From contig JAVJVY010000019.1 of assembly GCA_040220895.1 (NCBI GenBank), positions 186,001-250,000 on the forward strand: a DNA stretch of 64,000 bases. The letters run 5' to 3'. This DNA is from UBA11591 sp040220895. Lineage in GTDB: Bacteria; Bacteroidota; Bacteroidia; Flavobacteriales_E; Vicingaceae. The notes below the pieces were generated by a model, which saw only the letters and a list, made by a program, of their open reading frames with translations, was not told the DNA's origin and did not search any database. The position numbers and the translations under genes were made by a program. Below, in pieces: positions 37,117 to 44,305 of this stretch (positions are counted from its first letter, which is position 1; every line of letters starts with the position of its first letter).

Positions 37117-37781
37117 GGTTTTGATTCTGAAATAAACAGGTTTGAAGCAACCTGATTCGAAATGGTCAAGGTCTTATTCTCGGTTCCTATTTCCAGATCA
37201 TAGGACTGATCGAATTCATTAAAGTGGGTAATTTTTATGATCGTTCCAAGTGTCAGATCCCTTTTTTTCAGATACCGCAAGAATTCTGAAGAAGAATCGT
37301 TCGCGCCTGATAGCACACCTTTTTCACCGCCACGCAGCTGGGATAACCTGATTCGGTTTAATTGATTTAACCGTCCTACTTTATCCGGGATGGGATCACC
37401 GTGAGGGTCTGTTTTGGGATGGTTTAAAAATAAGTCAAGGCGTTCAATGAGTTCGGTCGAGTTAATGTGCTCGAGCTGCTCGGCAATGTCATGTACTTTG
37501 TCCCAGGTAAAACCAAGTGTCTCGTGTAAGAAAACTTCCCAGAGGCGGTGTTTTCGAATAATGCCCAGAGCAAGTTTCTCGCCCTTTGCCGAGAGCTTAA
37601 CACCTTGGTATTTCTTGTATTGAACCAATCTTTTTTGATCGAGTTTCTGAATCATATCGGTTACCGATGAAGGTTTTAGGTCCAATTTCGAGGCTAAATC
37701 ACTCGTGTTTATATAACCGACATCCTTTGATGCAAGCTGATATATGACTTTTAAGTAATTCTCTTCAGACTGGGTTGACAT
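37113..37781 (-). CDS. mntR: DtxR/MntR family metal-dependent repressor
   Basis: The 222-residue protein has an N-terminal winged helix (SEENYLKVIYQLA, then SDLASKLDLKPSSVTDMIQKL), a dimerisation/metal domain (about 70-140; IRKHRLWEVFLHE, HDIAEQLEH, GDPIP) and a C-terminal SH3/FeoA-like domain (about 150-215). The layout matches DtxR-type rather than short MntR regulators. It is the first gene of the operon with the ZIP transporter and SixA. A 16-base palindrome 41 bases upstream looks like its own operator, so autoregulation is likely. The metal (Mn or Fe) is not decided by sequence. Confidence 0.9.
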   Translation of the reverse strand: MSTQSEENYLKVIYQLASKDVGYINTSDLASKLDLKPSSVTDMIQKLDQKRLVQYKKYQGVKLSAKGEKLALGIIRKHRLWEVFLHETLGFTWDKVHDIAEQLEHINSTELIERLDLFLNHPKTDPHGDPIPDKVGRLNQLNRIRLSQLRGGEKGVLSGANDSSSEFLRYLKKRDLTLGTIIKITHFNEFDQSYDLEIGTENKTLTISNQVASNLFISESKP

Positions 37782-37821
37782 GACTTGGTAAATGTAAATA
37801 TTTTGTCGGTAAAAAATATTA

Positions 37822-37853
37822 TTTAGATAAGTCTAAAAAATGTAAAATCCAAA
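37822..37853 (-). promoter_or_regulatory. Probable MntR/DtxR operator overlapping the mntR promoter
   Basis: A perfect inverted repeat TTTAGA-TAAG-TCTAAA (37822-37837) resembles the TTTAGGC-type boxes bound by MntR/DtxR regulators. On the minus strand a TTTG (37850-37853) stands 20 bases before TATCTAAA, a partial -7 element lying inside the palindrome. Binding would therefore block the promoter of mntR-ZIP-sixA. Confidence 0.65.
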
Positions 37854-37927
37854 TTACAGTAGATTCATGGCCCTTATCCTGACACAAAGAGGCATTTCTT
37901 TGTTATTATTGCTGAAATTTCATTTAT

Positions 37928-39379
37928 ATGCCAAACTTAAAGAGTACCCTCAAGACACCTGAATCGGCGGCTCACATTTGCTACATCTTGAACGCTAACG
38001 CCAAAGGTTCAATTAGCAAGGAATTAAAGAAATACAAGAATTACCTGCGCACAAAAATGAAGTCCGAAAAGCATCAATTGCTGCGTTTCGTGGAATCAGA
38101 TGTTCATATAGTGGTCTTACTAATAGTGAAAGAAACCAAAAAGAGTCATTCTGCTTACATCGATTCACTGCGAAAATTAGGCGTCCAATTGCTTCAAAAA
38201 TTCAATAATGAAAAAGCCGTGGACGTTTATCTAACAAATCCAGATGAAGGCATGTCTGAGCCGGAATACTTGAGCATTTTGGAGGGAATGATTCTGGGGT
38301 CATACCAATTCGATAAATACAAATCAAAAAAAGAGGTCGAAACCGTTAAGAATATACACATAACTGGCAATAATCGACCAAAATCTGCTTCACTCAAGGA
38401 ATTATCAGCAGTATGTCAGGCTACAATGACAGCCCGCGACCTGGTGAATGAGCCGGTCATTACTCTGAATGCCCCTCAACTCGGAAGGGAAATCGTCAAA
38501 TTGGGTAAAAAGACGGGTTTTACGACGAAGATCTACAACAAGGCTGACATCGTGCGAATGAAAATGGGTGGATTACTGGGTGTCAACCAGGGAAGTATTG
38601 ATCCTCCAATTTTTGCAGTAATGGAGTGGAAACCGCCAAAGAGCAAGAACAAAAACCCGTATATTCTGGTTGGGAAGGGCGTAGTTTATGATACAGGAGG
38701 CAACAATATTAAAATAGGCACCTACATGCCCACGATGAAGTCTGATATGGGTGGCGCTGCAGCCGTGATCGGCACAATGATGGCGGTTAGTTCAGCAAAA
38801 CTCCCCATACATGTAATTGGGTTGGTGCCGTCCACTGACAACAGAATTGGCTTGAATGCGCTGGTACCCGACGATATAATTACCATGCATGATGGAACCA
38901 CAGTCGAGGTGCTGAATACTGATGCGGAAGGACGCCTGATTCTTGGAGATGCGCTATCATTCGCAAAAAAATACAAACCTGAATTGGTCGTTGACTTAGC
39001 AACCCTGACAGGAGCCGCAGCGGCAATTACAGGAAGCTTCGGAAGTGCCTTTATGGGCACGGCCCATGACGATGTCAAAAACCAACTTAAGGAAAGCGGA
39101 GACCTCGTTTATGAGCGATTGGCAGAAATGCCTTTTTGGGATGAATACGAAGACCTGTTAAAATCGAATGTAGCAGACCTCAAGAACATAGGAGGTCCCA
39201 CAGGGGGCGCAATGACAGCCGGAAAATTTTTACAACATTTCACCGATTATCCTTGGATTCATATTGACATAGCGGGCCCGGCATTTATAGATAAAACGAT
39301 GGGTTACCGTAAAGCTGGCGGCACAGGAGTGGGTGTTCGTCTACTGTTCCATTTTTTAAAGTCGAAATCGGTCAAATGA
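37928..39379 (+). CDS. Leucyl aminopeptidase (M17 family)
   Basis: This 483-residue cytosolic dinuclear zinc/manganese exopeptidase removes N-terminal residues from peptides. The C-terminal catalytic domain carries the metal and catalytic residues in VGKGVVYDTGG (near 248-258), MKSDMGGAAA (near 272) and the diagnostic NTDAEGRL (near 336). The N-terminal domain is less conserved, as usual. Its stop overlaps the following pepE start by 4 bases, so the two peptidases are coupled. Confidence 0.95.
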   Translation: MPNLKSTLKTPESAAHICYILNANAKGSISKELKKYKNYLRTKMKSEKHQLLRFVESDVHIVVLLIVKETKKSHSAYIDSLRKLGVQLLQKFNNEKAVDVYLTNPDEGMSEPEYLSILEGMILGSYQFDKYKSKKEVETVKNIHITGNNRPKSASLKELSAVCQATMTARDLVNEPVITLNAPQLGREIVKLGKKTGFTTKIYNKADIVRMKMGGLLGVNQGSIDPPIFAVMEWKPPKSKNKNPYILVGKGVVYDTGGNNIKIGTYMPTMKSDMGGAAAVIGTMMAVSSAKLPIHVIGLVPSTDNRIGLNALVPDDIITMHDGTTVEVLNTDAEGRLILGDALSFAKKYKPELVVDLATLTGAAAAITGSFGSAFMGTAHDDVKNQLKESGDLVYERLAEMPFWDEYEDLLKSNVADLKNIGGPTGGAMTAGKFLQHFTDYPWIHIDIAGPAFIDKTMGYRKAGGTGVGVRLLFHFLKSKSVK

Positions 39380-40098
39380 CAAGCAGATCACTGCTTTTAC
39401 TTTCAACTTCGACCATGCATGGAGGAGCCTTCCTGGATTATTGTAAAGAATCGGTCAGATTGCATTTTAGCGAGTTGAATGAAATTCTTTTTGTGCCCTA
39501 CGCCAGACCTAGTGGCATTAGCAATGATGAATACACCAAAATAGTATCAGATTGCCTAGGGGAATGGGGACTAGGAGTCCGGGGCATTCATACACTGGAG
39601 AATCCGAAAAAAGATCTTCTGGATTACGGGGGAATATACGTTGGAGGAGGTAATACATTTTTGCTATTAAAAAGTCTCTATGAATACGATTTAGTGAAAA
39701 GTATTCAGACAAAGGTCTTATCTGGTCAATTGAAATACATGGGTTCGAGCGCCGGCACGAATGTGGCGTGTCCCACAATTAATACAACAAACGACATGCC
39801 CATAGTTTATCCCCCATCATTCAATGCACTGGACCTGATCCCTTTTTCCATAAACCCTCACTACTTAGATCCCGTTCAAGGACTTAAGCACATGGGCGAG
39901 AGCAGAGAGACGAGAATAAATGAATTTCATTTTCACAGTGATCGAAATGTTCTGGGACTTCGCGAAGGCAGTTGGCTTGAAATTGAAGCAGATAAAATGA
40001 ATCTTAGAGGGACACAAAGTGCACGCCTTTTTACTCAGGGGATTTCCCCTAGTGAAATTGCTCCTGACCAAGATGTTTCTTTTTTGCTCAAAGACTGA
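39376..40098 (+). CDS. pepE: Dipeptidase E (peptidase S51)
   Basis: PepE is a cytosolic serine peptidase that cleaves dipeptides with an N-terminal aspartate. The 240-residue protein has the usual length, the GGGNTFLLLKSLYE segment near residue 92 and the nucleophile motif GSSAGTNVA near 123 (Ser in SAG), followed by the PIVYPPSFNALDLIPFSINPHYLD stretch (in parts) and a late HxD-type region. It overlaps the upstream aminopeptidase by 4 bases. Confidence 0.94.
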   Translation: MTSRSLLLLSTSTMHGGAFLDYCKESVRLHFSELNEILFVPYARPSGISNDEYTKIVSDCLGEWGLGVRGIHTLENPKKDLLDYGGIYVGGGNTFLLLKSLYEYDLVKSIQTKVLSGQLKYMGSSAGTNVACPTINTTNDMPIVYPPSFNALDLIPFSINPHYLDPVQGLKHMGESRETRINEFHFHSDRNVLGLREGSWLEIEADKMNLRGTQSARLFTQGISPSEIAPDQDVSFLLKD

Positions 40099-40139
40099 TT
40101 GAATCGTATTGATTCGGTAATTTCGCAAAAACTTTGACA

Positions 40140-40820
40140 ATGAACATCGGAGTATTGTTATCGGGTAATGGAGTCTATGACGGATCTGAAATACAGGAAA
40201 GTGTATTCACCTTACTATCCATCGACCAGCACGGAGCAAATGCCATCTGTATTGCGCCAAATGTGACCCAACACCACGTTGTAAATCATATTACGGGTGA
40301 AGAAATGCAAGAACAACGCAATGTCCTGATTGAATCCGCAAGAATAGCACGTGGTAACATCCGTTCCATTGATGAAGTCGATCCAAAGGATCTGGATGCT
40401 CTTATTATTCCGGGAGGATTCGGTGCTGCAAAAAATTTAACCAAATGGGCTTTTTCGGGGCCGGAAGGAGACATTTTACCTGGAGTGAAAGATCTTATAC
40501 AAAGCATTCATGCGGATGGCAAATTCATCGTTGGACTTTGCATGGGACCAACGGTTATCGCCAAGGCGTTTGAATCACTTCAAGAGCACGTGCATCTCAC
40601 GGTGGGGACAGACAAAGAACCGTCTCCCTATGAGATCACCGAGATCAGTGAAGGCATGGAAAAAGTAGGCGCGATCGCCGAGATGAAATCTGTGAAGGAG
40701 ATTTCTGTCGATCTTGAAAACAAAGTCATAACCGCCCCATGTTACATGATGGAAGCGACTATTTCCGAAATCAGAAATAATATAAAAATGGCGGTGGATA
40801 AACTGTTTGAATTGATGTAA
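40140..40820 (+). CDS. elbB: ElbB-type glutamine amidotransferase-like protein (isoprenoid biosynthesis glyoxalase)
   Basis: The 226-residue protein begins NIGVLLSGNGVYDGSEIQE, as in E. coli ElbB, a DJ-1/PfpI-fold glyoxalase linked genetically to isoprenoid synthesis. The conserved nucleophile cysteine is in VGLCMGPTVIAKAF near residue 134, and the GGFGAAKNL loop lies near 98. I chose the ATG at 40140; a TTG six bases upstream is also in frame. It is followed by gpmA with 2 bases between them. Confidence 0.93.
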   Translation: MNIGVLLSGNGVYDGSEIQESVFTLLSIDQHGANAICIAPNVTQHHVVNHITGEEMQEQRNVLIESARIARGNIRSIDEVDPKDLDALIIPGGFGAAKNLTKWAFSGPEGDILPGVKDLIQSIHADGKFIVGLCMGPTVIAKAFESLQEHVHLTVGTDKEPSPYEITEISEGMEKVGAIAEMKSVKEISVDLENKVITAPCYMMEATISEIRNNIKMAVDKLFELM

Positions 40821-40822
40821 CT

Positions 40823-41428
40823 ATGAGTAAACTGGTAATTGTCAGGCACGGACAATCATTGTGGAATAAAGAAAATAAGTTTACCGGATGGGTCGATGTC
40901 GATCTGGCCGAAAAAGGCGTCGAAGAAGCCATGGAAGCGGGTAGATTGCTCCGAGGCATCACCTTTGACGTCGCTTTTACATCTGCCCTCAAGAGAGCCC
41001 AACGCACATTGGAATTGATTTTATCCGAACAGGGTCAAACTGAAGTCATCGTGCACAAAAATCAAGCCTTGAATGAAAGAATGTACGGAGATCTGCAGGG
41101 CATGGACAAGGATGCGGCCAGGAAAGAATTCGGCGAAGAACAGGTGCAGATTTGGAGAAGAAGCTTCGACATCGCGCCGCCCAATGGCGAGAGTTTAAAA
41201 GATACATTAGAAAGGGTTCTTCCATATTACGAGAAAGAAATCAAGCCGGCCTTGATCTCGGGTAAGAACGTTATCATCGCAGCGCACGGAAACAGCTTAA
41301 GAGCGCTGATCATGCACCTTGAAAACCTTACCAAAGAAGAGGTTCTGAAGGTTGAAGTCCCTACGGGTAAGCCTAAATTATACGAATTGGATGCTTCCAT
41401 GAACGTAACCTCATCAAGCTATTTTTAA
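40823..41428 (+). CDS. gpmA: 2,3-bisphosphoglycerate-dependent phosphoglycerate mutase
   Basis: This glycolytic enzyme interconverts 3- and 2-phosphoglycerate. The phosphohistidine motif IVRHGQSLWN is at residues 5-14, followed by the family-specific FTGWVDVDL near 19. NERMYGDLQGMDK lies near 89, and the second active histidine in IIAAHGNSLRAL near 152. At 201 residues it is shorter than the 250-residue E. coli enzyme but matches the shorter versions common in Bacteroidota. Confidence 0.94.
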   Translation: MSKLVIVRHGQSLWNKENKFTGWVDVDLAEKGVEEAMEAGRLLRGITFDVAFTSALKRAQRTLELILSEQGQTEVIVHKNQALNERMYGDLQGMDKDAARKEFGEEQVQIWRRSFDIAPPNGESLKDTLERVLPYYEKEIKPALISGKNVIIAAHGNSLRALIMHLENLTKEEVLKVEVPTGKPKLYELDASMNVTSSSYF

Positions 41429-41429
41429 G

Positions 41430-41873
41430 ATGATTGATCCCAATGGCTTGACAATTGCCGTAGATTTTGACGGAACCATCGTGGAACACGCCTATCCAGA
41501 GATTGGAAAAGAAATGCTATTCGCATTTGAAACATTGAAAGCCCTTCAAAATAAGGGTCATAAATTAATTCTCTGGACATTCAGGGATGGTGTATACTTG
41601 GAAGAGGCCGTAGCTTTTTGCAAGGAGAGGGGCATTGAGTTCTATGCCGTAAACAAAAGTTTTCCCGAGGAGGAATTCGATCTGTCTATGAGCAGGAAAA
41701 TCCAATGCGATATTTTCATAGATGACCGTAATCTTGGAGGATTTCCCGGATGGAGTGAAGTTTGGCAATCGTTACACCCAGATTCAGGTGAATTCTTTCA
41801 CAAATTAAAAAATGCCGAGGCGCATTATAATTTTAGCCAAAAGGAATCTTGGTTTAAACGCATTTTTAAGTAA
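41430..41873 (+). CDS. Small HAD-like protein (BT0820 type)
   Basis: The 147-residue protein has HAD motif I AVDFDGTIVE near residues 10-19, a LWTFRDG motif II-like segment near 50 and DIFIDDRNLGGFPGW near 91 as motif IV. It lacks a cap domain. Bacteroides BT0820-type HAD proteins look the same; their substrate is not known. It is one base after gpmA, and its stop overlaps the map start (TAATG). Confidence 0.88.
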   Translation: MIDPNGLTIAVDFDGTIVEHAYPEIGKEMLFAFETLKALQNKGHKLILWTFRDGVYLEEAVAFCKERGIEFYAVNKSFPEEEFDLSMSRKIQCDIFIDDRNLGGFPGWSEVWQSLHPDSGEFFHKLKNAEAHYNFSQKESWFKRIFK

Positions 41874-42667
41874 TGGGAGGGGAAATATTTTTAAAAACTT
41901 TAGAAGAAATAGAGCTTTTGCGTCAAAGTGCTCAATTGGTATCTAAAACACTTGGCATGTTGGCTACAGAGATAAAACCGGGAGTGAATCCCTTATATCT
42001 GGATAAGCTAGCCGAAGAATTTATTTTGGATCACAAAGCAAAACCGGGATTTAAAGGACTTTATGATTTCCCAAATACGCTATGCATGTCTTTGAACGAT
42101 GCCGTTGTCCATGGTATTCCAACGGACAAAATTTTGGAAGATGGTGACGTGATTTCTGTGGATTGCGGTGCACTGATGAATGGTTTTTACGGTGATCAGG
42201 CCTATACCTTTGAAGTAGGAGAGGTCTCTAGCGAGATAAAAAAATTATTAGTTATAACAAAGGAGTGCCTCCTTCTTGGCATTCAAGAATTCAGATTGGG
42301 AAAGAGAACGGGAGATGTAGGGCATGCTATACAAGTTCACGCTGAATCAAATGGTTATGGAGTTGTCCGGGAGTTGGTAGGCCATGGCCTTGGGCGTTCC
42401 ATGCACGAAGGTCCTGAGATGCCCAATTATGGCAGGCCAGGCAAAGGAAAGCGATTCCAGAATGGCATGGTTGTTGCCATCGAACCCATGATCAATTTAG
42501 GAGTTCGAAATGTGAAACAGGCGGATGACGGATGGACAATATTAACCGCTGACGGTAAAGTTTCTGCTCATTTTGAACACGATGTGGCGCTGATCAACGG
42601 GGAACCTGAGATTCTTTCTTCGTTCGAATACATTGAAGAGGCTCTCAATGCAAAAATACCCTCCTGA
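41873..42667 (+). CDS. map: Methionine aminopeptidase type I
   Basis: Map removes the initiator methionine from new proteins. The 264-residue protein shows the five metal ligands in order: two aspartates in ISVDCGALMNGFYGDQAY (about 98-115), histidine in GHGLGRSMHEGPEMPNYG near 169, and glutamates in VAIEPMI near 203 and FEHDVALI near 236. The ATG overlaps the stop of the HAD gene, giving a slightly longer N-terminus than usual. Its own stop overlaps the next start. Confidence 0.96.
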   Translation: MGGEIFLKTLEEIELLRQSAQLVSKTLGMLATEIKPGVNPLYLDKLAEEFILDHKAKPGFKGLYDFPNTLCMSLNDAVVHGIPTDKILEDGDVISVDCGALMNGFYGDQAYTFEVGEVSSEIKKLLVITKECLLLGIQEFRLGKRTGDVGHAIQVHAESNGYGVVRELVGHGLGRSMHEGPEMPNYGRPGKGKRFQNGMVVAIEPMINLGVRNVKQADDGWTILTADGKVSAHFEHDVALINGEPEILSSFEYIEEALNAKIPS

Positions 42668-43437
42668 TGTTCCATTTTCTTTTACGGACCATTCCGCGAC
42701 CACTGTTGATTAAGTTGAGTTATGTATTCAATAAAGTCGCTCCGATTTTATTCAAGGGTGATAAGGTTGAGGATCCAATAAATGGTCACACCTATAGCCG
42801 GTTTTTACCATACGGCTACGGAGGTATTGTAAAACGAAAAAATGCGTTATCTCCCCAGACGTTGTCTTTGGAACGGCACCGCTTATTATGGCTATACCTG
42901 AAAAACAAAACAGACTTTTTCGAAAAAGAAAGAAAAATGTTGCACATCGCTCCTGAACAATGCTTTTACAAACTCTTCAGGGGTATGAAGAATCTCGATT
43001 ATACAACTGCCGACCTGAATAGCCCGATCGCAGATGTGAAGATGGATCTTCACCATGCTCCATTTGATGACAATTCTTTTGATGTGATATTCTGTAACCA
43101 TGTGCTTGAACACGTTGAAGATGACGAGCAATGTATGAGAGAGCTTTTCAGGATGCTGCGCCCGGGAGGATTTGCAATTCTCCAATCACCTGTTGACATA
43201 AATAGACAGGAAACACACGAAGACCCTTCGATCGTGTCAGAGGATGAGCGGGAAAAGCATTACTGGCAAAAGGATCACGTGCGCCTTTTCGGACTCGATT
43301 ACAAAGATAAATTGGCTAGCGCAGGTTTTAATGTGACCGTGGACAACTACATCGATAGCTTATCACAAACAGATGTAGAGCGATATCGCGTTTCCAGCCC
43401 CCAGAAAGATGATGCTATTTATTTCTGTGAAAAATGA
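42667..43437 (+). CDS. Class I SAM-dependent methyltransferase (Methyltransf_11 type)
   Basis: The 256-residue cytosolic protein has a methyltransferase core from about 95: MLHIAPEQCFYKL (motif I region), PFDDNSFDVIFCNHVLEH (about 118-141) and MLRPGGFAILQSPVD. Before it lies a segment FLPYGYGG...LSLERHRLLWLYL, which in related proteins is flanked by CxxC zinc-ribbon pairs; here these positions are non-cysteine, so the ribbon looks lost. The substrate is unknown. It is translationally coupled to map. Confidence 0.82.
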   Translation: MFHFLLRTIPRPLLIKLSYVFNKVAPILFKGDKVEDPINGHTYSRFLPYGYGGIVKRKNALSPQTLSLERHRLLWLYLKNKTDFFEKERKMLHIAPEQCFYKLFRGMKNLDYTTADLNSPIADVKMDLHHAPFDDNSFDVIFCNHVLEHVEDDEQCMRELFRMLRPGGFAILQSPVDINRQETHEDPSIVSEDEREKHYWQKDHVRLFGLDYKDKLASAGFNVTVDNYIDSLSQTDVERYRVSSPQKDDAIYFCEK

Positions 43438-43513
43438 TAATAAATGTTAATTCTTGATTTCCCTGACATCAATTTCCTGATGATAGAATCTAAAGTCTTA
43501 ATTTAGAGGCAGA

Positions 43514-43900
43514 ATGAAGGTTTTTAAGCCCGTATTTTCAATTTTCCTAGCCGCTATATATGCTTTTTTAAGCATTGGTGCAGGTCTTCAGGCGCATTAT
43601 TGCCATGGAAATTTGGCTTCCGTTTCTGTTATCTCTTATGATATAGGTTGCGAATGTGAGGATTATGGCGCTACGGACTGTTGTACAACTGAACAAGCAG
43701 TATTTCAATTTGATCAGCAACAACATATCAATCAAGATTTTAGTTTCAGGTTCATTTCCACCGCACCGAACAATCCATTTCTTTATAAAACACCGGATTT
43801 GTTCAAAAATGATTCTTTCATTAACGAAGAGGAGATACCACCATCTAATTCATCACCCCCTCAATATTTGCTTAATTCCTCTTTTCTCTTTTACGGATAG
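43514..43900 (+). CDS. HYC_CC_PP family exported protein
   Basis: The 128-residue protein has a signal peptide (about 1-26), an HYC motif at 28-30, cysteines C46/C48, a CC pair at 56-57 and prolines near the C-terminus (PPSNSSPP), which define this recently named Bacteroidota family. The Cys/His content suggests metal binding outside the cytoplasm. It heads a set with an HMA-domain protein and a TonB receptor, a grouping consistent with copper or related metal handling (inference). Confidence 0.78.
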   Translation: MKVFKPVFSIFLAAIYAFLSIGAGLQAHYCHGNLASVSVISYDIGCECEDYGATDCCTTEQAVFQFDQQQHINQDFSFRFISTAPNNPFLYKTPDLFKNDSFINEEEIPPSNSSPPQYLLNSSFLFYG

Positions 43901-43953
43901 TTACACGGTTTTAATACAATATTTTTTTCGTGTTTAACCAATAACTATTTAAA

Positions 43954-44295
43954 ATGAAGAATGCAATCCTATTAATCATCTTTGCTGTGGCCTTTGGCAC
44001 TGCAATTGGCCAAAAAGCCGAAAACATCACCATTAAATTCCACGTAGATGGGATTTGTGGCATGTGTGAGGAAAGAATAGAAAACGCCCTTGATACAAAG
44101 GGAGTTAAATATGCCGACTGGGACAGGCAGACCCACATTTGTGAAGTGATTTACCGTCCTGATAAAATCAGTGAGGCCGATATTCACAAGCTTTTAAATG
44201 AGGCCGGTCATGATACAGAGTTGAGCAAAGCTAGTGAAGAGGCTTACTCCGGTATCCACAGCTGCTGCAGGTACAGAGAAGAATCTGATCATTGA
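43954..44295 (+). CDS. Exported heavy-metal-associated (HMA) domain protein
   Basis: The 113-residue protein has a signal peptide ending near residue 20 (AIGQ), then a single HMA domain (about 24-92) with the metal-binding CxxC motif at C35-x-x-C38 (GICGMCEERIE). A second Cys pair (CC, 104-105) sits near the C-terminus with nearby histidines (HSCC...DH). Periplasmic HMA proteins bind Cu(I) or related soft metals. The adjacent TonB receptor gene begins 10 bases after its stop, so they are likely one operon. Confidence 0.85.
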   Translation: MKNAILLIIFAVAFGTAIGQKAENITIKFHVDGICGMCEERIENALDTKGVKYADWDRQTHICEVIYRPDKISEADIHKLLNEAGHDTELSKASEEAYSGIHSCCRYREESDH

Positions 44296-44305
44296 TTTCT
44301 CAAAA

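Noticed and set aside
37885..37902. Inverted repeat CAAAGA-N6-TCTTTG upstream of the M17 aminopeptidase
   Set aside because: Arms are only 6 bases, there is no T-run and no known operator resembles it.
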